From NCBI RefSeq assembly GCF_000283155.1, contig NW_004454170.1, positions 13,493,858 through 13,557,857 of the forward strand: 64,000 nt of DNA, read 5' to 3'. A program made the translations under genes and the position numbers. Positions within the stretch are counted from its first letter, which is position 1, and every line of letters begins with the position of its first letter. The notes beneath the pieces were generated by a model. It was not told the DNA's origin and did no database searches. It was given only the letters and a program-made list of their open reading frames with translations. Positions 29,601 to 44,500 of this stretch are shown here, piece after piece. This stretch comes from Ceratotherium simum simum. Lineage: Eukaryota; Chordata; Mammalia; Perissodactyla; Rhinocerotidae.

Positions 29601-32600
29601 TTTTAACTTCAAATTATATACTGATAGAATAGAAATGATTTGATTTAATTGGGACATATTTGACATGTTTTTTTATTCAAGGCCATTGTACATTTTCCAC
29701 ATGGTGTATAATTTAAAGTCACTAAACTCCCAATGCCAAAAGATTAAAAGGGTGGGAAAGAGAGAGAAGCAATAGAATTTCAAGTGAAACACTTTTATTT
29801 TCATATCTCCTGATGTATCAGAAGTGGTTTTTGTCAAAGTAGATCTATAAGAACATTTGTTTTTAGTACAATGGCAAATCCTTGGACAAGATATCTATCT
29901 ATTAACTTAACTGAGACTCCAGAAATGATGCTCATCTAAAGCATCAGAAATTCTTAGTGATTTAAAGATTAGACTTTAAAAAACATACACTGTCATTGGT
30001 CATAAAGGAATCTTTTTGGATGACATGCCTACTCAGACTAGGGAAACTAAAGAAAAAATAAGCAAGTGGGACTTCAGATTAAAGAGCGTCTGCAAGACAA
30101 ATGAAACAAGGACAAAATGAATAGACAACCCACCAGCTGGGAGAAAATATTTGCAAAACACATATCTGACAAGGGGTTAATCTCCATAATATATAAAGAA
30201 CTTACACAACTGAACAACAAGAAAACAAACAACCCGGTCAAAAAATGGGCAGAGGAAATGAACAGACACTTCTCCAAAGAAGATATACAGATGGTCAACA
30301 GGCATATGAAAAGATGTTCAACATCACAAATCATCAGGGAAATGAAAATCAAAACAACACTAAGATATCACCTCACGCCTGTTAGAGTGGCTATAATCAC
30401 CAAGACAAAAAATAACAAATGTTGGAGAGGATGTGGAGAAACGGGAACTCTCATACACAGCTGGTAGGACTGCAAACTGGTGCAGCCTCTATGGAAAAAG
30501 GTATGGAGATTCCTCAAAAAATTAAAAATAGAGATACCCTTTGATCCAGCTATCCCATCACTGGGAATATATCCAACGAACCTGAAATCAACAATCCAAA
30601 GAGGCTTATGCACCCCTGTGTTCATTGCAGCACTATTCACTATAGCCAAGAAGTGGAAGCAACCCAAGTGTCCCTCGACTGATGACTGAATCAAGAAGAT
30701 GTGGTATATATATACAATGTAATACTACTCAGCCATAAAAAAGACAAAATCATCCCATCTGCAACAACATGGATGGACCTGGAGGGTATTATGTTAAGTG
30801 AAATAAGCCAGAAAGAGAAAGACAAACACCGTATGATCTCACTCATATGTGGAATACAAACCAACACATGGACAGAGAAAACTGGATGGTGGTTACCAGG
30901 AGCAATGGGGGTGGGGGGTAGTCACAAGGGGTGAAAGGAGACACATATATGGTGATTGACAAACAAAAATGTACAACCAAAATTTCACAATGTTATAAAC
31001 TATTAAGACATCCATAAAAAAAAATACACTGTCATATTATGAGCTATGGTAGTAAAGGCGGAGGAATGCAAAAAATTGGAGAAAAGGCTGTTTTTCCTTC
31101 CCACACATGCTGCCAAATACCTAAGTTGTATTTCAAGGTATAAAATTTGATTTCTATTCTACAACTAAAGCTTGTACTACTATTTTTATAGAATAGTTTT
31201 TCTTTTACACCAAATGATGTTTTCATCCTTTGTCTTTATAAAATTCCAAAAAGTACTTAAAAAATAAAGCAGAACAGAAATCTACTCCTGTAGACCTCAC
31301 TGACAGTCATCCACAGGGCTTACGGATAGAAAAGTTGCATCTGTAATTCAGAAAAGGATTTTAGATTGAAAAACAAGTTTCATATCAAGAAAAAACATCT
31401 TCTCAACATACTAGCTAATTCTTCATACTTTATCTATTTGTAGTCCCCATTGATAGAGTTCAAACGTTAATTCCTTTAAAAAATATGTTTCTAAATAGAA
31501 GGTGGGATTTTTCAATTAAATTATTCCTTACCTGTATGAGTTCTGATTTTGATCCACATTAAGAAGCTGCCCATTTTTTCTCCAGTTGACTGATGGTTTT
31601 GGTATCCCAGTAGCCTCACAAGTCAGAGTGGTTTGAACATTTACTGTTACAGTTATATTGGTAGGACCCAGAGAAATAGACGGAGGAACTGAAACAAAGC
31701 CATCAAATAAGAGGGAAACACATTCAGCAAATAGTATGCCATTTCACGTATTTCTGCCTAACTGAAATTAATCATTGGTAACTTGCCTCATAGTTAGGAA
31801 CACAATAAGGTTCTGTGAATTTATTTATTTTATTTTTTCTCCCCAAAGCCCCAGTAGATAGTTGTATGTCATAGCTGCACATCCTTCTAGTTGCTGTATG
31901 TGGGACTCGGCCTCAGGATGAACGGAGAAGCGGTGCCTCGATGCGCACCCGGGATCTGAACCCGGGCCACCAGCATCGCAGCGCACGCACTTAACCACCA
32001 AGCCACAGGGCCGGCCCGGTTCTGTGAATTTAAATAGTGCTGTGATGGCGCTATCCATAAGGAGGAGAAAACATGGGTCTTGACTTGACTGTTCATCATA
32101 TAGTGTGATAAACATTTAAATAGCCCTGGATATCAAAGTTTTTATGACCTCACTGCTTTAGGCTATCCAAGAACATTTCACTCAAAGGTTGGATGTTGTT
32201 CATAAAAGTATATTTACCATGGACCTGTAAATCTATTCTCCTGCGGTCTGTTCCAGCAGCATTGGTAGCCATACACAAATATCGCCCAGTATCAGTGACG
32301 TGTGCTGACTGGATGTGAAGGAATCCATTTTCCAAGATGGAGTATCTACAAGAAAGACCACAAGTAAAGTCCCCTGAATCAGCCTTTTCTGATTACTCAG
32401 ATTTTGACTGAGAGCATTTTTAAAGACTTAGTTAAATTCATTTTTAGTCTTTTTCCTGCTTCAGAAATTTACAATACTCTTAGTGGAAAAAACAGATATT
32501 CTGCAAAGGTGCATAGGAGATGGGTTTGTGATCTTGGATGGATTATAATCATTATGTTTTGGATATAGCCTTAGGAATTATGCTTTTAAAATACTATATT

Positions 32601-35600
32601 TTGATTCTTGTATGAAGATAAAAAGACTAATTCTAAATATAACAAGACAAAAATAATGCATTGGAAAAAAGATTTAAAGATTTATATTTCAGTTCTTACA
32701 GTATTTTTCATTCTTTTCCAGAATTGTTACCTCGGATGACTCCCAGATAGAACAGCTCCATCCTTTCTCCAGGTTATCCTTGGGGTTGGCACACCTTCGG
32801 CAAAGCATTCCAATACAGTTGACTTATTTAAGTGAATGACAAGACTCTGGGGGCCACTCTTTATGTTTGGAGGAACTGCACAAGAGATACATGTGGAAAA
32901 CTTCATTTATATTAATAACATAGCCTGACCTAAGACTCTGAAGAGGTAATGCAAGGTGAGCTTTGAGACAAATGTATAGCTTTGCCTACAGCTAATTCAG
33001 GTTAGTATAAACAGAATTGCGGTTTAATTCATGAAGTCTTACTCAAGATACTTTGTGTTTAAAAATAAAGAGTAGATGGGGAAAGGGGATTTTAAATCTC
33101 CTTTACGGTCTGTGAAATCTGGCTTTCTATGAGAGAGGCTTGAATAAAAATCAGCTCTGGTCTGATGCAAATTAAAGATGGTATTTCTTATTTCTCTTTG
33201 GCCAAATAATGGTCAGAGAATGTTAACACTGGAATAACTTCACTTTAAATAAAGAACAGAACACGAACCGTTTTAACAAAAAGCACATCTGTGATTAATC
33301 ATGCAAGTCTCAGAGCATGTATTTTTTAATCATTGAGTTCATATGGGAATAGAAAACTTGAATTTTAATTTCAGTATTAGAGATATTAGTTGTATGGGTC
33401 ACCTAATATCCTGTAAAATTTCATCTATTAAAAATCCAAAGGAACTGTTTTGGGGAAAAGTATATTATCTTGCTGAAATTTGGCAAATTTTAATGTTTAG
33501 ATTTTATATTTGAGAAATTACATTCCTATGGCAGTCTTTGTCTAGCACATATATACTCATACATCAACATCAATAAAGGTGAACTAAGTAATGGGTCACT
33601 TGTCATCTGGAAATTGAGTGCATTAACTTCCTCAATGACTCTAATCGGAATGACACAAAACATCAGGATATGCTGATAACAATTGGACATATATTATCCT
33701 CTAAGATAGAATAATGTACCTTTAATTATTATTTTTTAAATCAAGTTAGTTTGAATATAGCTATAATACAAATACTACATGTTGTATTTTTCAAAAGAAA
33801 TAAGATAACCACAAGAATTCATTTAGTATGATCAAAAAAACAAAAAGGTTATCATCTCTTTGAATGCCCTTGGCTAAATTTTTAAATTGTGAAACAACGC
33901 TTAATTTTTCTTACCATTGACAACGAGAATAAATTCTCTTGTAGTCTTTCCTGCAATGTTGCTGGCAACACAGGTATAATTGGCTGTATCACCTAGATCT
34001 GCATTATTAATTTGCAAGTATCTCCCTCCAGACAGGATTCGTACTCGAGGTGTTCCCTGGATTCAGCAAGTAAAATTTACCATTAAAATGTCAGGAAAAG
34101 GGAATAAAATATTATTTTATAACATCAAAGTAACTATAGTGAACTATAGAGTGCCTGTCTTCCAGCAGGCTTTGTCTGCTCCCTCTACCATTATCCCGGT
34201 GTCAAAAACCCTTGAGAACTATTTGTATGTGTATGGTTAAGGCAAGGGCACAATCAATGTCCCCAGCTCTCCTGGCCACAATGATCCACTCAAGGATGGG
34301 CAAGTGACTCAAGCTGGGCCCATCAGAGCCTCCCGCAGGACTTTGCTGTTAGTGTTGGGGAATAAAGCTTGCTCTTTTTACTGGAATCAATGGTAGTGAG
34401 GATGACATAAGCCTGGTGGCAGTCTTATTACCACGTGGGGACAGGCTGCTTTGAATCTAAGACGAAGCAAGCAGAGCTGAGATTCGGAGGAAGGACACGG
34501 ACACTTGATTACATGTTTAGAGCCTCTGTATCTAGTAATGCCTGAAGCCTAAGTTCACCAATTACTGTAGCTAATAAATATCGTTTTCTTTTCATTTAAG
34601 TTGATTTGAGTTTGAATTCTGTCACTTACAGCTAAAGCTTCCTGACTAATAAATTAACTTTGGTTATCTTGTAGGAAACAATTATCCTTTAACATTTTTT
34701 TAACAAGTAAATAAATGATTTTAGTCTATAAATATTTGTTAAGCATTTATTTTGTGTCCAGGCATGGGACACAAGAAAATATAGAGACAATGAAACCTAA
34801 TCTCTGCTATTAAGCCCAATTGGGGAAATAGATGTAAACAAATAATTTTGTATAAATTAAAATGCTTGATGTTCATAATCATTAAAAAATGCCAGGTAGC
34901 ATCAAAGACTGGTATTTTCCGGCTGTGCCTAAGATGGAAGTACTTCAGGAAGGACCCAAATAAGATTTTTCTACCATATGGGCTCTGTCTCAGATAGATA
35001 CATCTAGTGAAAAAAGTTGTTCACACTAAAATATGCAATTCAGGTCCTTTTAAAAGTCCATACATTTTCTCTAGGCTTTTCATTGCTATAAGGGCTATTA
35101 GTGATAAAATTTTGTTACCTTTGATGAGAATAAGTGATTTCTTAAACATATATGATAAGTTCTGTAAAACATTTTAATTTTTAATTTTTACATGAGTATA
35201 GCAGGGTTTTAGGCTAATAAAAAATTTCAGAGTTGATTCTTATAATGTCTTTCTTCCATGAACATCAGTAAGTTCTGCTAACTTATTAAGTTTCACTACA
35301 ATTTTCTCTGGTTCTCTTTACCTTTACCACCATGATTCTTCCAAATTTGACTTCTTTCCTCAGACACAACCTCATCCTCAGCTGATGACCTTACTTCGTA
35401 CTCCACTGAGAAAACCAAAGCCCTGTGCCTGCAATTCTCTCCTCCTCCCACCTTGCATATGAATGCAACCTTCCTTTCTATTTTCCCATCTCTGTGGAAA
35501 AAGGTCAGCCCTTCTGTCCACGGCTAATCTCTTCACCTGTGACCAGGGTCCCATGCCTTCCCCATCCAACACATTTTGTCCTATCAACTTCTCTTTGTCT

Positions 35601-38517
35601 CTCCTATATTTTCAATCTCTTTCTTTCAGTAAATAAACATATACAAATGTCTTTTATATTTAAAGAACAGTCCATACTTATTTCCACCTTCTTTTCTTCC
35701 TTAACTCCCCCAAAAACTGCAACCTGTCTTCTACCTTGATTGCTCTATAGAAGAACCACTGTTCAGATCTTTAACCACTTCTCTAAGTGTTGCCAAAGCC
35801 AACAGACACAACTTAATCTGCATCTTAACATGGACTCTGTTAACCATGTCCTCTGTTTTCCTTGGCTTTTAGTACACCAGTCTCCTATGTTTAATCCTCT
35901 CTCTCTGAGTCCTTCTCAGCTCCATTCATTTTCTCTTCTTCCTTTGTTCAGGTTGTAATTTTCAGTGTTGCCTTAGGCTTTATTCTCTTTTATAGGTCTT
36001 CTCACACTGTATGTTTTCTGGTCGATCTCATGCAAAACTCGGGCTTCAACAACAGGTTATTCCATCGAGGACTACCAAATCAAAGATGTTTTTGATGAAA
36101 CATGGACCCATATTTCTTAGTGTTTTTTAGAATCTCCACTTGGATAATATATAAATAATTCAAACTTAAAATATTTAAAACTGAATTCACCTTTTTTCCC
36201 ATAACTGTCGAACTCGTCCTGTCCCAGTACTAACATGATTTGGTCATATTTGGCATTAGCCTGAACTTCTCTATCATCAACATTCACTCAGTCCCTATCT
36301 GAATATCTAATGGTCTAGAATGAAACGCACACATGGGAGACAAGACTACGGAGGAAAAGACAGAGCACGAAGGTCTTTGTGAGCTAAGCTGGGCAGTTTA
36401 ACCTGAATCCTGAAATCTATGAGGAATCACCAAAATCATTAAAATCAAGGTCTACTTCAGCCATACTAGGCTACTTGCAGTTCCTGGAACAGTGGCATTC
36501 ATTTTTCTACAATGGCTTTGTAAATGCCATTACCTATTACTAGAATCCCCTTCTTCTTTCTCACCCAGCATCTACCCATCATTTACAACTGAACTCACCC
36601 TCTCCAAGAGGCTCCCCCGGGCTCTTCCTTACCCTTCAGTCTGGGTTACTTCTTCTCTCTGTTTCCATAAAATGCTGTACATCCCTCTAATCATACAATT
36701 TATCAGTAGTATCCATTCTATCATCTTTGATTTACTTCTGTATCTTTTCACGTAGTCTGTGAACTCTTTGAGGGTCTAGACTCTTAGTAGCAATCATAGT
36801 GCCTAGCATTACAGTAGGCATACAATAAACAGAGAAACTGAGGCATGGGAGGGTTAAGTGATATGCAGGTGATTTAACATGTAAGCAACTCTCAGTTAAT
36901 CCAGTCTCTCTGTGTTTCGTGTTTAGTGTGGTTTGGTGGTAGTGGAAGTCTTTCTGCCTTAGGTGTTAGGGGACATAATCTCCTTTAATAATTAGGCACA
37001 GTGTACCACGATAGGTTTACTAACAGGATGAGGAAGAACAAAGGAGGAAATAAAAGGAAGTAACTACTAGGATAAGGACAATCAGAGCATTCAGAGTCAA
37101 GGCTTTGAGCCAACCCTAAAAGGCAATTTAGAATCCTGGGCTGTAACACTTACGGCAGCAGACAGTTGTCACCTGAGCATGGGAAGTGTTAGAGAGCCAG
37201 TAACTGTGTTCTTCAAGGATTCCAGTCCTAGACTCCTGGTATCCAAGGGTATTGCACAGATCCTTGGGGTCAGTCCTGAGGTCCAAGCTTAGACCAGGGA
37301 AATTCAGGGAGAGGTTTGCCCTAGAGACTTGGCAGGACATGTCAGTTCTTTTGAGATTCTGAAGGTTTCTTCTCTCTCAAGTAAAGAAATAGCCGAGTGT
37401 TTCAAATCCAACTTTAATCCACGGACTCCAGGAGATACATACTTGGGCCAATTTACAGGGTGACTAAATCAAAATACCTGTCTTTTGACCCATAACTAGC
37501 TATTAACTACCCCAGCAAAGGCTGAGAAAAGAAGAAGGCTGATTAAAGGAGCCTCTGCCCACCCTTGCAACGTTGACTAACTAGCCACCTGAGGTTGTTT
37601 GATTTTGTCTACCTAGCAAAGACTCCACAGCTGATTTAAAACGAATCTGTGGAACTTAGCAAGATTTACCTGTAACCGTTCTCCATTTTTAAGCCAAGTG
37701 ATTACAGGTGGGGGCACTGCATCCGATTTGCATTCCAATGTCATCTGTCTGTTCCGTAACACAGTGAAATCCTGGGACTCATCAGTTCCAGCAATATTAG
37801 GGGGTACTGGGAGTGAGAACAAATATATCAAAGGCTTTCAATAAATGAGATGTAAAATAATCTGGATTATCATAGGTGTTCAACAAATGTTACTTCTGCT
37901 ATACAGAATAAGAGGCATAAACTTAAAATATTACTCATTCAATTTACAGTACAAATGATTGCAAATAGTGGAATATTCTTTTATCTTAGTACTTTCACAT
38001 ACATTAAGAATAAAATTCTTCCCACAGCCACATTAATGATAGGATAATAATGTAATATAATCACATTATTATCACCATTTAACAGGTAACAAAATTAAGG
38101 CACAAAGAAGGGATTCCTTGTCTAGGTTCTACATTTGGTAATAATCTTCTCTTTAAAATAACAGATTTTAAAACTACTAAATTAGGGTCTGTCCATCATA
38201 ATACACAGAATCATATATATGTTTATTAATATGTAGAAATATATCTTTTTTATGTGACTCAAATTATATACACAATTTACATGTCAATTAATGGCAGGTC
38301 TAATTTGTGTGTAGGGCTGGCAGGGGGAGGGGAGTACTCCTACATTATGCCAGTCTGCACTGCCTAGTCATTTAGGCTATGAGAATGAGATAAAGATCTT
38401 CTCTTTAGTTTTTTAAATGTTCCTCTCCATAAAGAGTAATTCCCACTTCTATGTCAAAATAGTATTGGCCAGAGTCTAATTGCCCAACTTTTCTAAAAGA
38501 AGGTAATTTGGCCTTAA

Positions 38518-38558
<41 letters not shown>

Positions 38559-41500
38559 ACCAAGAAGTGTACTCACAGAAATTTATCAAAATAAAATAAT
38601 TAAGGGAATAGGCCAACACGTACATACAAAGATGTCGATAACAGTGTTGCTTATATTTGTAAAAATATAGAAAGACCTTAAATATCTAAAAATAGGTAAT
38701 GGATTAAATAAATAAATCCATATTCATAAAATGAATACTATGCAATCACTAAAAAATAATGTCATAAAAGTATATATTTTTTTGACATTAACACATGTAC
38801 ATCAAACCATTGAGATAAAAAAACAAGTTAAATATTATATACTGTATGATCACATTTCTGTGACAAAATATTTATATGCAAAAAGGTTTTATCTTTATGT
38901 GGTGAGATTATGGATGATTTTTATTTTCTTTTTTATCATAATTTATATTCTATGATTTTAAAATCACTGACTATGAATTATTTGTGCAGGAATAAAACAA
39001 ATAACAAAAAAATTCACTGAACTATTCCTGAAAAGCACTTGATCAGTCAAATATAAGAATCAGATTTGCAAAATACATATTTCCTAATGCATAAACATAT
39101 CTTATGATGTGCTATGGAGTTACCCCACGTTCCACAAACTAGGCCTCTAATTAGGTATTAGCGTGTGATGGACTGCAGGACATTTTGCCAAATTTACCGT
39201 GCACTCTCACTAAATGTTCTTTATCATCATCTCCTGCAGGACTGGACGCCAGACATGTATATCTTCCTGTATCTTCCACCTACAAAAGACAAAGAAGTGA
39301 ATTACACAATGTTAACATGTTGGTTTTGGTGACAAGAATAAATATCCACTGGAATGAATATAAAAGTCTCACAAAAGGCAAGGTATCATTAAGATAGCAC
39401 ACTCATAAAAATTTAATAAACTGTTTTAACATTTGTGATTAGTACTTTGATATAGAGCATTGCTTGGCATCTCTAAACGTAAATCTATGTTTTAACAGGA
39501 TTTCAGTATTTGATCTCAGAATGCTTGCATGTTAGGTATATTTAATGATCTCAGAAAAGGCAGATACATATAGGTCCCAGCACCATACATGACAGACTAG
39601 TTAGTATTTATTGAAGAAATAAATATTTATGGGTTTAAATTGCAGACTAAACAGTTGAATTGGAGTCTTCCTGAAGAAAATAAAATACATTAAATAAACA
39701 AACAAAATATCAGGTTATTTAAATAAAGCACACTATTACCATATTTTGACTCTACCTTTGGTATACATGGTAAAACAAAAGGTTTATATTATGTAATTTG
39801 GCTGTAAATAAGGTCAGACTGACAGCAAAATCTACTATTTTCTGACTAAAACCAGAAACATTTCTTTAAAACCCCCCACGCATAGCTTCCACTGGAAGTG
39901 TTAGTCTTCATTCATATGTTTGACATTGTATAGACACAAGTCATGTTTCTGTATGTGTAAAGTATACTCTGGAAAATAGATGATCTTACTACTGTGAGAA
40001 ACGTATTCTGGAAAAGTAAAAAAAACACTTTTCACTGAACACTCTTAGAATACTGGGAATTTTTAAATTCTTACATTCAAAACTGACTTTATAGGCTATG
40101 GAAACACTTTTTGGCAGGCTGCAAAAACTCCTTTGAAAAAATTTAAGACTAGTATGTTAAGAACAGTATGTTTGGAAAAGTACTTAAATACAACTTTAGA
40201 AGAATGACATTCACATAGTCCTTCAATTAAGAATTCAAAATGATGTACTATCGCCTAGAGAATAACTTTTGAATTTGTCATCATATCTTTAAAACCTCTA
40301 AAAGTCAAGTCTTCTCTACCAACTCAGTGTATTCCCAAATGATATGGCCCCCTCCACTTGTCCTGACTTAGCCAAACTTCAATCACCACAAACGAGTACT
40401 CCTAAATCTTGCCTCCTCCAAGAAATATTTCCTGACAACTTATGCCATTGGATATCGACAGTCATTATTTGCAGCCACATTTTCTACAGTGTGTTCTGTT
40501 AATAGGATGTTTGAAAAATTATAGTTAATCAGATTTCTTTAGAGTAAGATTTTGCAGAGTTGTTGACAAGCATTACGGCTCACAAAGGAGGGGAGGGTAC
40601 AGTATATCAAGTTTTCCAAACCTGTTTGGTCATAGAATTTTTTCCCCTTTGGAAATAATCACAGAACAAGTATTTGATGGAAGACATCTTAGGAAACTCT
40701 TGTCTCTACCACACAATTTGGAATTTGCAAAGAAACCATTATGTGCCAAGCATAACTATATGTCATAGATACATACACAAAAAGACAAAGTTCAGATAAG
40801 TAAAATACAATTTAGTAAGTGCTATAACAGAGATATGTACAAAATGCTCTGAAAACAGAGGAGCAGAAGAACCCAGAGCGGTATTGGGATTTGATAATAT
40901 TTAATTTTTCACTTCTATAATGTTTTTAATGGTTTTCTTGTTGTTTCTTTTTGTAATCTTATCATACGTGTAGTTTATTTCTCCTCGACAACTGGAAACT
41001 TTTTGAAGGCTGAGAAATGTCTCATGTATTTTGTTTGTATTCTCCATAATAGCTAGAACACGTGGGTCACCATTTAACGGTCTATGAGAACTTTGTCTTG
41101 TTTTGTTATAATCTAACTTTTCATTCTTGCATTTAAGACCTACTGTAATGTGGCCTTAATCTCCCTTTCAAGCTTTATTTACCATGATTCCTTTATATTT
41201 ATTATTCTATTCCACACACTTTCCTGTCTCCATGCTATTCCTTATGCTACAAATTTCTTTTGCTTCCTTTTTGGTCTGTTGTAATTATAACATTCAGGGG
41301 TTTTGATTCAGTAAGCAGTTTGACCTGAGTCTTCTCTGGGTTATTGCAATGTTTGACAGAGAGAAGACAGGACTAGAAGGTGTGTTTTCCTTGATGTCAG
41401 AAACAAGAACTGCGCTGAGTTCCACTGGCTAGGCTTTTGAACCAGATCCAGCTCCATTACTTTGAGCAGCAGTAAGTACTTGGCAGGTGAGTCCCTAATC

Positions 41501-44500
41501 TCTCTGTGTTTGTTTCTGGATTTGTAGAATGAGGATAAAGACATTGCCTCACAGAGTAGTCATGAGGGTCAGGGGTGTGATAGAGCCCAGAGCTGAACAC
41601 GGGACTGACATGATTTATAATCCTTAGCTCTCTTTTTCCAGCTCCTTTTCCCTCCTCTTTCCTCAGTGAAAATGCACACAAAATATGATTAAATAATTTG
41701 TTATTTTATTTTTAAATGAATGATGATTATAACAACAATAATAGCAGCAGCAACAACAATTCTATCTAACTCTATTTTAGCATCACCACACGCCTGTGCC
41801 ACCAGTCTAAGCACATCATGTTAGATTATCTCCAAATCCCCAAGTGTTTGAATTAAGTATTATTACTATTTTTATTCCCAGTTTACAGATAAGGGCATTA
41901 GTGCACAGATGGATAATATTCGTAACATCAAGTTTGCCTTTGTTAGTAGAAGATTATTATAATAAGGCATCCCAGACATACTTCTCTTTAATATATTCAC
42001 ATTTCAGATTAACTTTCTTAAACACAAACTAAAAGAACAGTCAATTTCACTGAATTGATTATTTTTTGAAAAATTGTGTCTCTTCAGATTTTCATATCTG
42101 GTAGTTCATTTTGGAGATCGAAAGCGCTCTTTGAGACCTCCTATATATGCACGTTGGATTGCTTTGTTGCCAGTTCCGTAAAGGGTTACATGGCACAAAA
42201 TAAGAGCTTCAGGAAATATATTATCACTTATAGCACTGTGAAAACTTGCAAAAATTAATGTGAAGGTATCTCGCTTTATTCTGAGTTTAATATTATACTT
42301 CCACTTCTTTTTAGTCATGTTACCTTGTAAGCATCTACCCAACCACTCAGATCATAGACTCAACCTACTTTTGCTAAAGTTACAGAGATCCGTGATATAT
42401 CCAGATTCAAAGACATCATTCTCCAACATTTCTCATATATCAGTAAGTGAGAAGTTTAACCTAGGATAAAATAATTGTATAAACTTTGACACCTACCTGA
42501 GCACTAGCTATTCGAAGAACCTCTCCTCCTCCAAGAGCCTGTACCTGATCCATCTGTGGAAGGGGCCGTCCATCTTTCATCCAGGTAATTTTAGGAGCTG
42601 GGATTCCAGAAGCAATGCAGGTGAGTTCAAGTGGATTATTAACAATCACTGATATCTCTACAGCTTCTTCAGATCCATTGATATGAGGTGGTTCTATTTA
42701 AAGAGAATTGGAAACAATAACAAAATAAACTTGTTTTATAAAATAGTGCTGATTAAAGAAACTTTTTAAAAGAAAATTAAACTCAACTTTATGTTCATGT
42801 GATATAAATTGATTGGAACAAGGATACCAAAATGATAATTCCTAGATATCATCGCCATTTGTCACCAGCATTATTTTAAAAGGGATGGATCATGTCTATA
42901 ATAGATCATGAAGTAAATTACAAGACAAGCCATTACAAGATCATTATAGCACAGCAATTAGAATTCACATAATTAGAGCAGTCTCACCTAACTGTGAAGA
43001 TCGTAAAACAATAAAAACTAAACTTAAAGATAGGAACTTAAACATATTGAATATTTTTGCACCTTTTAAATACCTATTCTTTCTGGAAAAGCAATAGGCA
43101 AATGCTATGAAATTTTGCTATTATCTTTTCCATAAAGAAATTTAAGGGGAAACATGACTAAGCAGAAGAAAAACAGTTACAGTTGGAGATGATTTCTGCA
43201 TAAAACACATTTGTTATGTTTGGGCAGGAATAATTTCCTTTTTTGTTATTTATACTTCTAAATTACCTTTCTCAAGAGGATGTTAAAGAATCTAAACATT
43301 TAGAAGAAACATTAAGGTTTCTTAGTCCAACTATCTCCAAGTTTAGGAATCCCTTTAAAACAGATTTCCCTTACAACAATCATTCAAGTTTTCTATGAAT
43401 GTTTCCAGGTTACTATTTCGCAAGGCAGCCAAAATTGCTGTTGGACAGCTCCAAGAATCAGCCTTTTTTTTTTTTTTTTTTTTTTAAATCAGACACATAG
43501 TTTAGAAGAGAGGTTCACAGCAGAGGATCTGGAGTCAAACAGCCTGAGTTTGAATCCTGGCCCCAAGAATTACTAGGTTAGTGGATTTGGGCAAATCTCT
43601 AAAATAAGGATAGTACTATTATTTAATTAATAGGATTGTTAGGATTCAATGAGATAATCTATAAACTATATATTTCTTTTGTGTTTCTGAATCCATTTTA
43701 TTTTACAATTAAGGGTTTGAAACAAGTTATTACTATTATAATCTCCACTACAGCTGTTGGTATTATTATTAAATTCTGCTTCCTAAAAATTTCTACCTAT
43801 AGCCCTCATCTCCTTTATGGAAAAAGATAATATATTAAATCTGTACTCCTTTTCAGATTATAATTAAGAAGCCAGAGTTTCTTAACCATTGTCCCACATG
43901 ACCTCTTTTTCATTTTCATCCATTTTATGTATTGCTGTCAAAATACATTTTCTTAAGTGCATTTTACATTGATCCAAGATTTCTTGGTTAAAATTAAATT
44001 TCAGCATCTCCATGCTGTTTACTGAATTAAATAAAAATTCCTCATCGTCATTACCAAAGCCAGACAAAGCCAATACAAAGAAGGAAAATTACAGGCCAAT
44101 ATTGCTGATGAACATAGATGCAAAAATTCTCAAAACAATATTGGCAAACCGAATACAGCAATGCATTAAAAAGATCATACAGCAGGATCAAGCGGGATTT
44201 ATACCAGGGACGCAGGGATGGTTCAACATCCACAAATCAATCAACATGATACACCACATCAAAAAAACAAAGAATAAAAACCACATGGTCATCTCAATAG
44301 CTGCAGAGAAGGCATCTGACAAGATACAACATCGATTTATGATAAAAACTCTCAACAAAATGGGTATAGAAGGAAACTACCTCAACATAATAAAGGCTAT
44401 TTATGACAAACCCACAGCCAACATCATACTCAACGGGGAAAGGCTGAAAGCCATTCCTCTGAGAACAGGAACGAGACAAGGCTACCCACTCTCACCACTC

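Noticed and set aside
30117..30934. Cluster of plus-strand frames around 30.1-30.9 kb as genes
   Set aside because: They are the ORF2 end of a truncated L1; the same text recurs at 45.6-46.3 kb.
31825..32115. Minus-strand frames of 96 and 70 codons next to a HMCN1 exon
   Set aside because: They are read through the ERE SINE and its tRNA-like head.
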